Shown here in pieces: positions 1-5,853 of a stretch of DNA of 8,974 nt. A model generated the notes under the pieces. It had not been told where the DNA came from. It worked only from the letters and a program-made list of their open reading frames with translations, and did not search any database. Positions within the stretch are counted from its first letter, which is position 1. Each line of letters opens with the position of its first letter. The position numbers and the translations under genes were made by a program. Source of the stretch: Actinobacteria bacterium UBA912 (GTDB lineage Bacteria; Actinomycetota; Coriobacteriia; Anaerosomatales; UBA912); the NCBI GenBank assembly GCA_002293965.1, contig DBEG01000047.1, forward strand, positions 1-8,974. Reading direction: 5' to 3'.

Positions 1-626
1 GCGAACAACATCGCGATGAGGGTCTTCGTGGTGGCCGACCCGTCGCGCACACGGGCGACCAGGTGGGCGAACACGGCGCGCAGCTCGTCGTGGCTCAACT
101 GCTCGGTGAGTCCCCGGGTCACGCCGATCCACACGGGGCCGGCTCCCTTCGTGATCACGAAAGCGTTGAGCGCGGTGCAGTCGATGATCGCCAGCCGAGG
201 CATGGGGATCCCTGACGCTATGACCGCATCGTGCAGCGCGGATTTCGCTGTGCGCAGCTCCCCTTTCTGGACCGGTCGCGCCAGCAGACAAGGGAGCATC
301 TCCTTGAGTGGGCGGCGCGTAGCGGTTATGCACCACACCGCGAATGCTGGCGCGCACGCCAGCCACAAAGCGCCGGTGATGAGCGGGGCGATCGGAAGCT
401 GGTAGACGACGAACTCGGCTAGCCAGTAACTCCGTATGAAGACCGCGACGAGGAACGCCGAGATGTACGTGCCGACGACCACCGCGATCGCGACAAGCGC
501 GCTCGACACAACAACGTACAGCACCATATAGAGCCGCAGTATTCTGCGGTTGCGGGTCACTCGGTCCGGGAGAGCCACCGATCTCGAGCTGCCATTCCCG
601 CCTGCGGTGCTGCTGACCACGGGCAT
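1..626 (-). CDS. HtpX/M48-like membrane protein with degenerate zinc motif (3' end cut by window)
   Basis: The frame is open from ATG 626 to the left edge (208 codons seen, C-terminus missing). Two hydrophobic segments, about residues 33-60 and 77-100, are followed by a soluble region, which is the HtpX/M48 layout. That region has M48 landmarks in order: GIPMPRLAII (about 138-147), NAF (154-156), then TRGLTEQLSHDELRAVFAHL. At the catalytic helix the expected HExxH is H188-L-V-A-R192: the first His remains, but the catalytic Glu is Leu and the second zinc-binding His is Arg. The third ligand would lie outside the window. Proteolysis is therefore unlikely; a scaffolding or regulatory role is possible. 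The gene follows the purK stop by 4 nt, so it is probably co-transcribed with purE-purK. Start choice is uncertain: GAGGGG at 627-632 abuts ATG 626 but sits 6 nt before an in-frame GTG at 620. Confidence 0.75.
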   Translation of the reverse strand, partial: MPVVSSTAGGNGSSRSVALPDRVTRNRRILRLYMVLYVVVSSALVAIAVVVGTYISAFLVAVFIRSYWLAEFVVYQLPIAPLITGALWLACAPAFAVWCITATRRPLKEMLPCLLARPVQKGELRTAKSALHDAVIASGIPMPRLAIIDCTALNAFVITKGAGPVWIGVTRGLTEQLSHDELRAVFAHLVARVRDGSATTKTLIAMLF

Positions 627-630
627 CCCC

Positions 631-1716
631 TCAGCCCACTCCCTCGAGCGCACTGAGCGCCGCGACCGCCTGCTCCACCTCTCCGGCGTTGGTCGAGCGG
701 ATCGTGATGTGCCCCACCTTTCGGCCGGGGCGGGGCGCCTTGCCGTACAGGTGCAGATGCGCACCCGGGACCGCAAGGACCTCCTCGGCGGGTGGGATCG
801 CTCCGACGATGTTGAGCATCGCACACGTCTCGACCGCCGAGGTCTCCCCCAGCGGCAGCCCGGCGATCGCGCGGATGTGGTTCTCGAACTGGCTGGTCCG
901 CGCGCCTTCGATCGTCCAGTGCCCCGAGTTGTGGACCCTGGGCGCGAACTCGTTGGCGACGAGCCCGCCGCACGTGTCGAAGAGCTCCAGCGTCAGAACG
1001 CCGACGTAGTCGAGCGCGTCGAGCAGCCGCGAGATCATCTCGCCTGCCGAGGCACTCGCTGGGTCACCCGGGCGTGGGCGCGTGGAGCGCAGGATCCCGT
1101 CGCGATGCACGTTCTCGCACAGCGGGTAGATCACGGTGTGGCCGTTTGAGCCCCTTGCCGCGATCACGGAGACCTCACGCGTGAAGTCGACGAAGGCCTC
1201 GAGGATCGCGGGCACGGCCCCGATCGCATCCCAAGCGGCGGCGGCCTCGTTCTGCGAGCAGATAACCGCCTGCCCTTTGCCGTCGTAGCCCAGGCTGCGA
1301 GTCTTGAGCACCGCAGGGAGTCCCACGGCGTCAATCGCCGACGCGAGGCCGTCGATAGTGTCTACCAGGCGGAACTCGGCTGTCGGGATTCCCAGCTCGC
1401 GGAAGATCTCTTTCTCGCGGCGGCGGTCCTGCGAGACGCCTAGCGCACTTGCCGAAGGCGCGACGCGCACCCGCTCCTGGAGGCTCGCCAGGCTTGACTC
1501 GGGGACGTTCTCGAAGTCGAATGTGAGCACGTCGGCGCGCCTGGCCAGCTCACCTAGCGCATGCGCATCGTCGAAGTCGGCGCACAGATGCTCGCCGACG
1601 TCACGGGCGCAAGCGTCGGGATCAGGGTCGAGGAACACGAAGCGCGCGCCCAGGGGAAGACCGGCAAGCCCCATCATCCTGCCGAGCTGACCTCCCCCGA
1701 TGACGCCGACTATCAT
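631..1716 (-). CDS. purK: N5-carboxyaminoimidazole ribonucleotide synthase (PurK)
   Basis: PurK is a cytosolic ATP-grasp enzyme of de novo purine synthesis. It joins AIR and bicarbonate at the expense of ATP to give N5-CAIR, the substrate of PurE. The 361-aa length is normal. Visible landmarks are the N-terminal nucleotide-binding loop GVIGGGQLGRM (4-14), TFDFENVP (65-72), the ATP-grasp glycine-rich loop LKTRSLGYDGKGQ (137-149), the metal/phosphate segment NEFAPRVHNSGHWTIEG (255-271) and a C-terminal GKAPRPGRKVGHIT. The ATG overlaps the purE stop in an ATGA arrangement (4 nt shared), which indicates translational coupling. Plus-strand frames of 100-200 codons inside this gene are shadows. Function is assigned with high confidence from these motifs and the purE partner. 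Confidence 0.96.
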   Translation of the reverse strand: MIVGVIGGGQLGRMMGLAGLPLGARFVFLDPDPDACARDVGEHLCADFDDAHALGELARRADVLTFDFENVPESSLASLQERVRVAPSASALGVSQDRRREKEIFRELGIPTAEFRLVDTIDGLASAIDAVGLPAVLKTRSLGYDGKGQAVICSQNEAAAAWDAIGAVPAILEAFVDFTREVSVIAARGSNGHTVIYPLCENVHRDGILRSTRPRPGDPASASAGEMISRLLDALDYVGVLTLELFDTCGGLVANEFAPRVHNSGHWTIEGARTSQFENHIRAIAGLPLGETSAVETCAMLNIVGAIPPAEEVLAVPGAHLHLYGKAPRPGRKVGHITIRSTNAGEVEQAVAALSALEGVG

Positions 1717-2210
1717 TCGGAAGACTGACTCGGGTCGGGGTCGGCAAGCACGCTCTCGGTCTGGGCCCTGCGATACTCGGCGAGTGCCTCGGCGATCTCG
1801 GGATACTTGCCGCCCAGGATCGATGCGGACAGCAGTGCCGCGTTGATTGCGCCCGCCTTCCCTATGGCCAACGTCGCAACCGGGATGCCAGCCGGCATCT
1901 GCACGATTGAGAGCAGCGAGTCGAGGCCCTTGAGCGTCTTGGACTTCACGGGCACGCCCAACACCGGGAGCTGCGTCTTGGCCGCGACCATGCCGGGCAG
2001 GTGGGCTGCTCCGCCTGCGCCAGCGATGATGACTTCGATTCCCCTGCCGCCAGCCGCTTCGGCGTACTCGAACAGCCTGTCGGGAGTCCGGTGTGCCGAG
2101 ACGACCTCGGTCTCATACCCGATGCCGAGTTCATCGAGCGTCTTGGCAGCATGACGCATCGTGTCCCAGTCGGACTTCGAACCCATGATAACGCCGACAA
2201 GGGCTACCAT
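1713..2210 (-). CDS. purE: N5-CAIR mutase, class I (PurE)
   Basis: PurE moves the carboxyl group of N5-CAIR from N5 to C4 to give CAIR. The 165-aa protein has the signature loops of class I PurE: MGSKSDWDTM (9-18), the SAHRTPDR loop with the catalytic-type His40 (38-45), and AGGAAHLPGM (65-74), plus the conserved LLSIVQMPAGIPVAT segment (99-113). Class I type plus an adjacent purK means the organism uses the two-step bicarbonate route rather than class II direct AIR carboxylation. The ATG at 2210 is preceded by AAGGAG (complement of 2218-2223) at 7-nt spacing. It lies 18 nt after the PII-like gene and overlaps purK by 4 nt. The polar tail after about residue 150 looks disordered. Confidence 0.97.
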   Translation of the reverse strand: MVALVGVIMGSKSDWDTMRHAAKTLDELGIGYETEVVSAHRTPDRLFEYAEAAGGRGIEVIIAGAGGAAHLPGMVAAKTQLPVLGVPVKSKTLKGLDSLLSIVQMPAGIPVATLAIGKAGAINAALLSASILGGKYPEIAEALAEYRRAQTESVLADPDPSQSSE

Positions 2211-2228
2211 CGCGCTTCTCCTTGTGTG

Positions 2229-2531
2229 CTAGAACTTGCCAGGTCGGGATACCAGAACGTCGGACATGAACCAGATGACCGCGTAGTTCTCGAAGTACCT
2301 GTCGATCAGGTGTTTGACGACCGCCTCGGCTACTTCGGCACTGCAGATGACCTCGATGCGGATGTTCGCTGCGAAATCGTGGTGAGCGTCTCGCACTCCA
2401 CGCTCGCCTTTACCGCGGGCATCGGTGATGGTGAACCCATGGACACCGAGTTTCTCCAGCTCCTTGGTGAGCCTATCCTCGACCAGAGCCTCCGTGACTA
2501 TCGTGACCAACTTGCGAGTATGCGTCTCCAC
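2229..2531 (-). CDS. PII-like signalling protein (SbtB/CPII-type)
   Basis: A 100-aa protein that looks like a small ferredoxin-fold trimeric regulator of the PII superfamily. It opens with KLVTIVTEALVEDRLTKELE (7-26), followed by GFTITDARGKGERGVRD (32-48). This carries a GKGxRG loop resembling the nucleotide-binding B-loop of SbtB-like proteins. It ends RYFENYAVIWFMSDV(L)V, close to the usual YFDNY...DVEV ending of SbtB. The Tyr-bearing T-loop of GlnB/GlnK and the CGPEGC tail of cyanobacterial SbtB are absent, so this is not canonical GlnB. Known relatives bind AMP, ADP or cAMP, and CPII responds to bicarbonate. The start is GTG 2531, with GGAGG (complement of 2540-2544) 8 nt upstream. As first gene of the run into purE-purK it may monitor adenylates or bicarbonate for that step; this is inference. 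The exact subfamily is uncertain. Confidence 0.82.
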   Translation of the reverse strand: METHTRKLVTIVTEALVEDRLTKELEKLGVHGFTITDARGKGERGVRDAHHDFAANIRIEVICSAEVAEAVVKHLIDRYFENYAVIWFMSDVLVSRPGKF

Positions 2532-2556
2532 CTGATCAGCCTCCGTCTAAATGGTT

Positions 2557-2562
2557 TCTATA
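2557..2562 (-). promoter_or_regulatory. Candidate -10 box for the PII-like/purE/purK operon
   Basis: On the minus strand this reads TATAGA. It would place a transcript start near 2550, about 19 nt before the GTG at 2531 and just ahead of the GGAGG. No TTGACA-like -35 is visible at 16-18 bp; that position (about 2580-2585) falls in the tandem decamer repeat. The promoter may therefore need an activator or an alternative sigma factor, or the repeat may be a repressor site. Assigned by eye only. Confidence 0.35.
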
Positions 2563-2569
2563 CAATTCC

Positions 2570-2610
2570 TTACCCACACTTACCCACACTCAGCCACGGT
2601 TACCCGCCGC
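2570..2610. repeat. Tandem 10-bp direct repeat upstream of the PII-like gene
   Basis: The decamer TACCCACACT occurs twice in perfect tandem (2571-2580, 2581-2590). Two decayed copies follow in the same 10-bp register (2591-2600 and 2601-2610, each 6 of 10 matches), and the core TTACCC recurs at 2570, 2580 and 2600. A 10-bp period puts the cores on one DNA face, as in direct-repeat operators bound by response-regulator-type proteins. It sits just upstream of the candidate -10 and covers the -35 position. It could equally be a chance slippage repeat. Confidence 0.6.
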
Positions 2611-2673
2611 TATGCGAGCACCAGGCTTCACACACTTCATGATACCCAAAAACCCACGCCAAGTTCCCGATTT

Positions 2674-3660
2674 CTATTGGTCGCCGCAGCCCCCGCTGGC
2701 CGCCCGTGTCAGGCGGTCGATGACGACCTCCCACTCCATCGACGTAGGGGGTTCCTCGACTAAGATGACCTCGCACCCCGAGCCATCAAGGTCGCGCATC
2801 GTCGCGTACAGCAGTCGGCCGTAGCCCTCCGCGTCCTCGGGCATGCCCACCCACTCACCCGCCGAGGCAACCCGCGCATCCTCGGGAACCGACCGCGCAA
2901 TCACACCGACCCTGCTCCCGCGTCCCAGCGCACGCTCGACGCGGGCGGAGATCTCCTCGGCAGGTACGAGACACAGCGGCGTCTCAGGCGAGTAGTGCTT
3001 CAGGTGCGAACCCGGCACCTTGACGGCTTCGGCCGACCCCGGTGCCTCCTCGGCGCTGCCGTGCCCCCCGAGCACATCCATGATGTCGGCGAGCGTGACC
3101 GATCCGACCCGCAGCACGCGCGGCGTAGCGCCCGTCAGGTCGACGATCGTCGATTCCAGCCCCACCGAGCACCATCCGCCGTCGAGGATGAAGTCCACCT
3201 CGTCGCCGAACTCGGCGGCCACATGGGCCGCGCACGTGGGACTCACTTTGCCGAATCGATTCGCCGAAGGGGCGGCTACACCCCCACCGAACTGCTCGAG
3301 CACCTGCAGGGTCGCGGGGTGATCGGGCACGCGCACTCCGATCGTGTCCTGCCCGCCGGTCACCGCATCTGTCACGCCTGGAGCGCGCTTGAGGATCATC
3401 GTGAGCGGCCCCGGCCAGTAGCGCTCGGCGAGCTTGTACGCCGAAGCGGGTATCTCGCGCGCCCACTGCGGGAGCTTGTCGATCGAGCCGATGTGCACGA
3501 TCAACGGGTGGTCCGCGGGTCGCCCCTTGAGGGCGAAGACCTTGGCGACTGCCTGCGGATTCGAGGCGTCGGCACCGAGTCCGTAGACCGTCTCTGTGGG
3601 CAGCGCGACCACCCCGCCTGCTTGAAGCAAGCTTACCGCTCTGGCAACATCGTCGTTCAT
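2674..3660 (-). CDS. sua5: Threonylcarbamoyl-AMP synthase, Sua5 type
   Basis: This enzyme makes threonylcarbamoyl-AMP from threonine, bicarbonate and ATP, the first step of t6A37 formation in tRNAs that read ANN codons. The 328-aa length fits the two-domain Sua5 form rather than the shorter TsaC/YrdC. The YrdC domain (about 8-195) shows PTETVYGLG (21-29), KGRPADHPLIVHI (45-57) with the conserved Lys and Arg, and APSANRFGKVSPT (130-142). The linker VPGSHLKHYSPETPL (215-229) is the typical Sua5 hinge, followed by a Rossmann-like Sua5 domain to the end, with a closing VVIDRLTRAA. The minus-strand stop is at 2674. The gene is divergent from the DUF2229/activase run. No good Shine-Dalgarno precedes ATG 3660, and a TATAAC lies only 4 nt upstream, so the mRNA may be leaderless. 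Confidence 0.95.
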   Translation of the reverse strand: MNDDVARAVSLLQAGGVVALPTETVYGLGADASNPQAVAKVFALKGRPADHPLIVHIGSIDKLPQWAREIPASAYKLAERYWPGPLTMILKRAPGVTDAVTGGQDTIGVRVPDHPATLQVLEQFGGGVAAPSANRFGKVSPTCAAHVAAEFGDEVDFILDGGWCSVGLESTIVDLTGATPRVLRVGSVTLADIMDVLGGHGSAEEAPGSAEAVKVPGSHLKHYSPETPLCLVPAEEISARVERALGRGSRVGVIARSVPEDARVASAGEWVGMPEDAEGYGRLLYATMRDLDGSGCEVILVEEPPTSMEWEVVIDRLTRAASGGCGDQ

Positions 3661-3664
3661 CTAG

Positions 3665-3692
3665 GTTATACTCTCATCCGCTAACGTGTCGG
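3665..3692 (-). promoter_or_regulatory. Candidate promoter of sua5, possibly leaderless
   Basis: On the minus strand, CCGACA (3692-3687) and TATAAC (3670-3665) are separated by 16 bp, matching the sigma-70 consensus at 4 of 6 and 5 of 6 positions. Only 4 bp separate the -10 from the sua5 ATG, so transcription would begin at or within a few bases of the start codon. Leaderless mRNAs are common in Actinobacteria. A downstream start codon would be an alternative explanation, but the YrdC fold begins close to this ATG. Confidence 0.4.
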
Positions 3693-3743
3693 GGCTGTCC
3701 GGGCCACCGCCGAGATGGACTCGGCTGCAAGTTCGGAACAGTC

Positions 3744-3771
3744 TTTGCATTGCGAGCATGGAATATATAAG
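3744..3771 (+). promoter_or_regulatory. Candidate promoter of the DUF2229/activase run
   Basis: TTTGCA (3744-3749) and TATAAG (3766-3771) lie 16 bp apart in an AT-rich island unlike the surrounding GC-rich DNA. They match the sigma-70 consensus at 4 of 6 and 5 of 6 positions. A start near 3778 would leave a leader of about 32 nt that contains the strong ribosome binding site before TTG 3810. It is divergent from the sua5 promoter, and the two share the 149-bp gap 3661-3809. Confidence 0.45.
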
Positions 3772-3793
3772 ACGATATGTCCAGAAGTCGACG

Positions 3794-3802
3794 AAGGAGG
3801 GG
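3794..3802 (+). promoter_or_regulatory. Ribosome binding site that selects the TTG start at 3810
   Basis: AAGGAGGGG ends 7 nt before TTG 3810. An in-frame ATG exists at 3777, but it lies upstream of this site with no Shine-Dalgarno of its own, and it would add residues that do not resemble the family, whose members begin close to the (R)IG(L/I)PRA motif. The TTG is therefore preferred. Confidence 0.75.
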
Positions 3803-3809
3803 CAACACC

Positions 3810-4784
3810 TTGACCGCAAGGACACGCATAGGGCTGCCCAGAGCGATGCTCTATCACAAATACCACGTGCTGTGGTCCACATTCTTCGAGGAGCTCGGAT
3901 GTGAGACCGTCGTCAGCCCGCAGACCAATAAACGGATCGTCGTCCGAGGCGCAGCCTTGGCAGTGGACGAATCGTGCCTGTCGATGAAGATATTCCTGGG
4001 TCACGTCGAGGCTCTCAAAGGACTCGCGGACCACATTCTGGTTCCCACCATCGCCTCGGAGATCAAAGGCGAGGAAGCGTGCGTCAAGCTGATGGCCGCC
4101 TGCGACATCGCGCGGCACTCCGTCGACGACATCTCGCTCATCACCTATGTGGTCAACGAGAGACGTGCGATCCCTGAGAAGCGCGAGATGCTTCGCCTCG
4201 GGAAGATGTTCAGCAAGAACCCGTTCAAGGTCCGCGCGGCCTACAAGAAGGCGAAGCTCACCCAGTACGCTCACGACCGCGAGCTGGCTCGCGAGCAGAA
4301 ATCACTGCTCAACCAGCCTTGGGATGCTCCGCGCATCCTGCTGGTCGGGCACGCCTACAACAACCACGACGAGTTCATCGGGATGCCCGTGAAGCGATAC
4401 CTTGAATCGCTCGGCGCGACCGTGTTCGACTCCGAGGCCTTCGACCACGATCTCGCTCGGCAGCTGTACGCCAACATCTCGACCGATGTGAAGTGGACGT
4501 ACAACAAGCAGCTCCTCGGCGCGGTGGAGTACTATCGCGACAAGGTCGATGGCATGATATTCCTCGTGACCTTCCCGTGCGGACCTGATTCGCTCATGGT
4601 CGAGCTTTGCCAGCGCAAGCTCACGGACGTCCCGATCGCCACACTGGTCCTGGACGAACTCACCGGCGAGGCCGGTCTGCGCACCCGTCTGGAAAGCCTG
4701 GTAGACATCTTGCGCATGGAAGCCGCCAACAAGCAGGGCGACGTTGCATCGAAGGAATCGGAGGCCCCCCGTGGAGCCGCGTAA
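3810..4784 (+). CDS. Acyl-CoA dehydratase activase-related protein (DUF2229), subunit A
   Basis: A 324-aa soluble protein (TTG start) of the DUF2229 family, distantly related to 2-hydroxyacyl-CoA dehydratase subunits; its biochemical role is undescribed. The N-terminus TRIGLPRAMLYHKYHVLW (5-22) is the family signature. Cysteines stand in family-like positions: C31 (LGCETVV), C56 (DESCLSMK), C91 (EEACVKLM) and C257 (FPCGPDSLM). The ending TGEAGLRTRLESLVDIL (285-301) matches the closing RTRxE...L segment of HgdB/BcrB-type subunits. The central helical part (about 120-170) is rich in Lys and Arg. It overlaps the next gene by 14 nt, and the two proteins align end to end. Inference: it forms a complex with the next protein, binds an Fe-S cluster, and receives electrons from the activase encoded third. 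The family assignment is firm; the function is not. Confidence 0.88.
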   Translation: MTARTRIGLPRAMLYHKYHVLWSTFFEELGCETVVSPQTNKRIVVRGAALAVDESCLSMKIFLGHVEALKGLADHILVPTIASEIKGEEACVKLMAACDIARHSVDDISLITYVVNERRAIPEKREMLRLGKMFSKNPFKVRAAYKKAKLTQYAHDRELAREQKSLLNQPWDAPRILLVGHAYNNHDEFIGMPVKRYLESLGATVFDSEAFDHDLARQLYANISTDVKWTYNKQLLGAVEYYRDKVDGMIFLVTFPCGPDSLMVELCQRKLTDVPIATLVLDELTGEAGLRTRLESLVDILRMEAANKQGDVASKESEAPRGAA

Positions 4785-5853
4785 AGTCACATTCCCCCAC
4801 ATGGGCGAATACTGGATCGGCTTCAAGGCTCTCGCTGAGCGGATGGGCTGCGAGGTCGTCGTCCCGCCGAGGATGACCGTGCAGACACTCGAACTGGGAA
4901 CCCGCCACAGCCCCGAGTTCGTCTGCGTGCCCTTCAAGTACAACCTAGGCAACTTCATCGAAGCGATCGAACTCGGCGCCAACACGATCATCCAGGCCGT
5001 AGGCGGCTGCCGATTCGGCTACTACGCCGAGGTACAGGCGGCGATCCTCAAGGACCTGGGCTACGACGTGAAGTTCATACGCCTGGACGCCGGCCGCAAT
5101 CCCCTGGACATGGTCAGAGGCTTCCGAGACAAGATGGGGACCAATAAGTCTTTTCGCGATGTCAAAGACGCCTTCTTCTTCGCCGCCCGGCTCGGACTCG
5201 CCATCGACGAGATCCAGGATTTCGCACGCAAGAACCTTGGCTTCCAGGTAACCCCCGGCCAGATCGAGCGCATCGAGACGAAGTACCTGGCCAGACTCGC
5301 AGCCGCAACCAACATTCGGGAGGTCGATGCGATCCGCCAAGAGGCCAAGGCCGAACTCGGGTCCGTGGCGCTGGATCGCCCCGAGAACCCGCTGCGTGTA
5401 GCCATCCTCGGCGAGCTGTATCTTGTGCTGGAGCCGTTCTCCAACTACGACATCGGTCGCCAACTCGCGCTGCGCGGCATCGAGGTACACCAGCCGCTGA
5501 CGATCACCGAGATGATCAACCACTCGATCAAGGGCTTCAAGCACGTCGATGAGCTCATCGCCCACTCGGGCGGCTGGGTGGATCACCACCTCGGCGCGCA
5601 TGGCACCGAGTCAGTGTCGCTGTCCTATACTCTTATGAAGGAAGGCTTCGACGGCGTCATCCACCTCAAGCCATTCGGATGCATGCCTGAGGTCAACGCG
5701 ATGTCGGCGATGCAGAAGCTGTCACGCGAATACACCTTCCCGATACTGTTCATTAGCTATGACTCGCAGACCGCCGAGACCGGGGTCAACACCCGCATCG
5801 AAGCGTTCTGCGACATGTTGGAGATGCGCAAGAAAGGGGTCGTAAGTGCTTAA
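4771..5853 (+). CDS. CoA-protein-activase-like / DUF2229-related protein, subunit B
   Basis: A 360-aa soluble protein homologous to the preceding one and to 2-hydroxyacyl-CoA dehydratase subunits. Landmarks: KVTFPHMGEYW (5-15), MGCEVVVPP (25-33), PEFVCVPFKYNLGNFIEAIE (48-67), GGCRFGYYAEVQ (78-89), PFGCMPEVNAM (301-311) and TRIEAFCDMLEMRKK (341-355). The aligned cysteines C27, C52, C80 and C304 are candidate Fe-S ligands. The start is GTG 4771, with GGAGG at 4760-4764 (6-nt spacing) inside the previous gene. An upstream in-frame TTG at 4744 has no such site and would add nine residues before the conserved N-terminus. It overlaps its neighbours by 14 and 8 nt, which implies coupled translation and matched amounts. 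Role inferred: second half of the electron-accepting complex served by the activase. Substrate unknown. Confidence 0.88.
   Translation: MEPRKVTFPHMGEYWIGFKALAERMGCEVVVPPRMTVQTLELGTRHSPEFVCVPFKYNLGNFIEAIELGANTIIQAVGGCRFGYYAEVQAAILKDLGYDVKFIRLDAGRNPLDMVRGFRDKMGTNKSFRDVKDAFFFAARLGLAIDEIQDFARKNLGFQVTPGQIERIETKYLARLAAATNIREVDAIRQEAKAELGSVALDRPENPLRVAILGELYLVLEPFSNYDIGRQLALRGIEVHQPLTITEMINHSIKGFKHVDELIAHSGGWVDHHLGAHGTESVSLSYTLMKEGFDGVIHLKPFGCMPEVNAMSAMQKLSREYTFPILFISYDSQTAETGVNTRIEAFCDMLEMRKKGVVSA

Noticed and set aside
16..405. 129-codon plus-strand frame at the left edge
   Set aside because: The minus-strand frame here gives two membrane segments and M48 motifs; the plus-strand product is Ser/Ala/Arg-rich shadow sequence.
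550..1149. 199-codon plus-strand open frame
   Set aside because: It lies antisense inside purK, has an Arg/Asp/Val-rich low-information composition typical of GC-rich shadow frames, and has no ribosome binding site.
2611..2673. Possible terminator after sua5
   Set aside because: The minus strand has a short T-run (GGGTTTTTGGG), but no stable GC hairpin precedes it.
2995..3684. 229-codon plus-strand frame opposite sua5
   Set aside because: The Sua5 reading on the minus strand is unambiguous, and the plus-strand translation is Arg/His-rich and motif-free.
3760..3782. Imperfect inverted repeat (GGAATAT ... ATATGTCC) around the candidate -10 of the DUF2229 run
   Set aside because: Arms match only with an inserted base and are mostly AT steps of the -10 region itself; too weak to call an operator.
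3681..4274. 197-codon minus-strand frame reaching into the divergent promoter region
   Set aside because: It covers both candidate promoters and the start of the DUF2229 gene, has no family signature and no ribosome binding site; a shadow.
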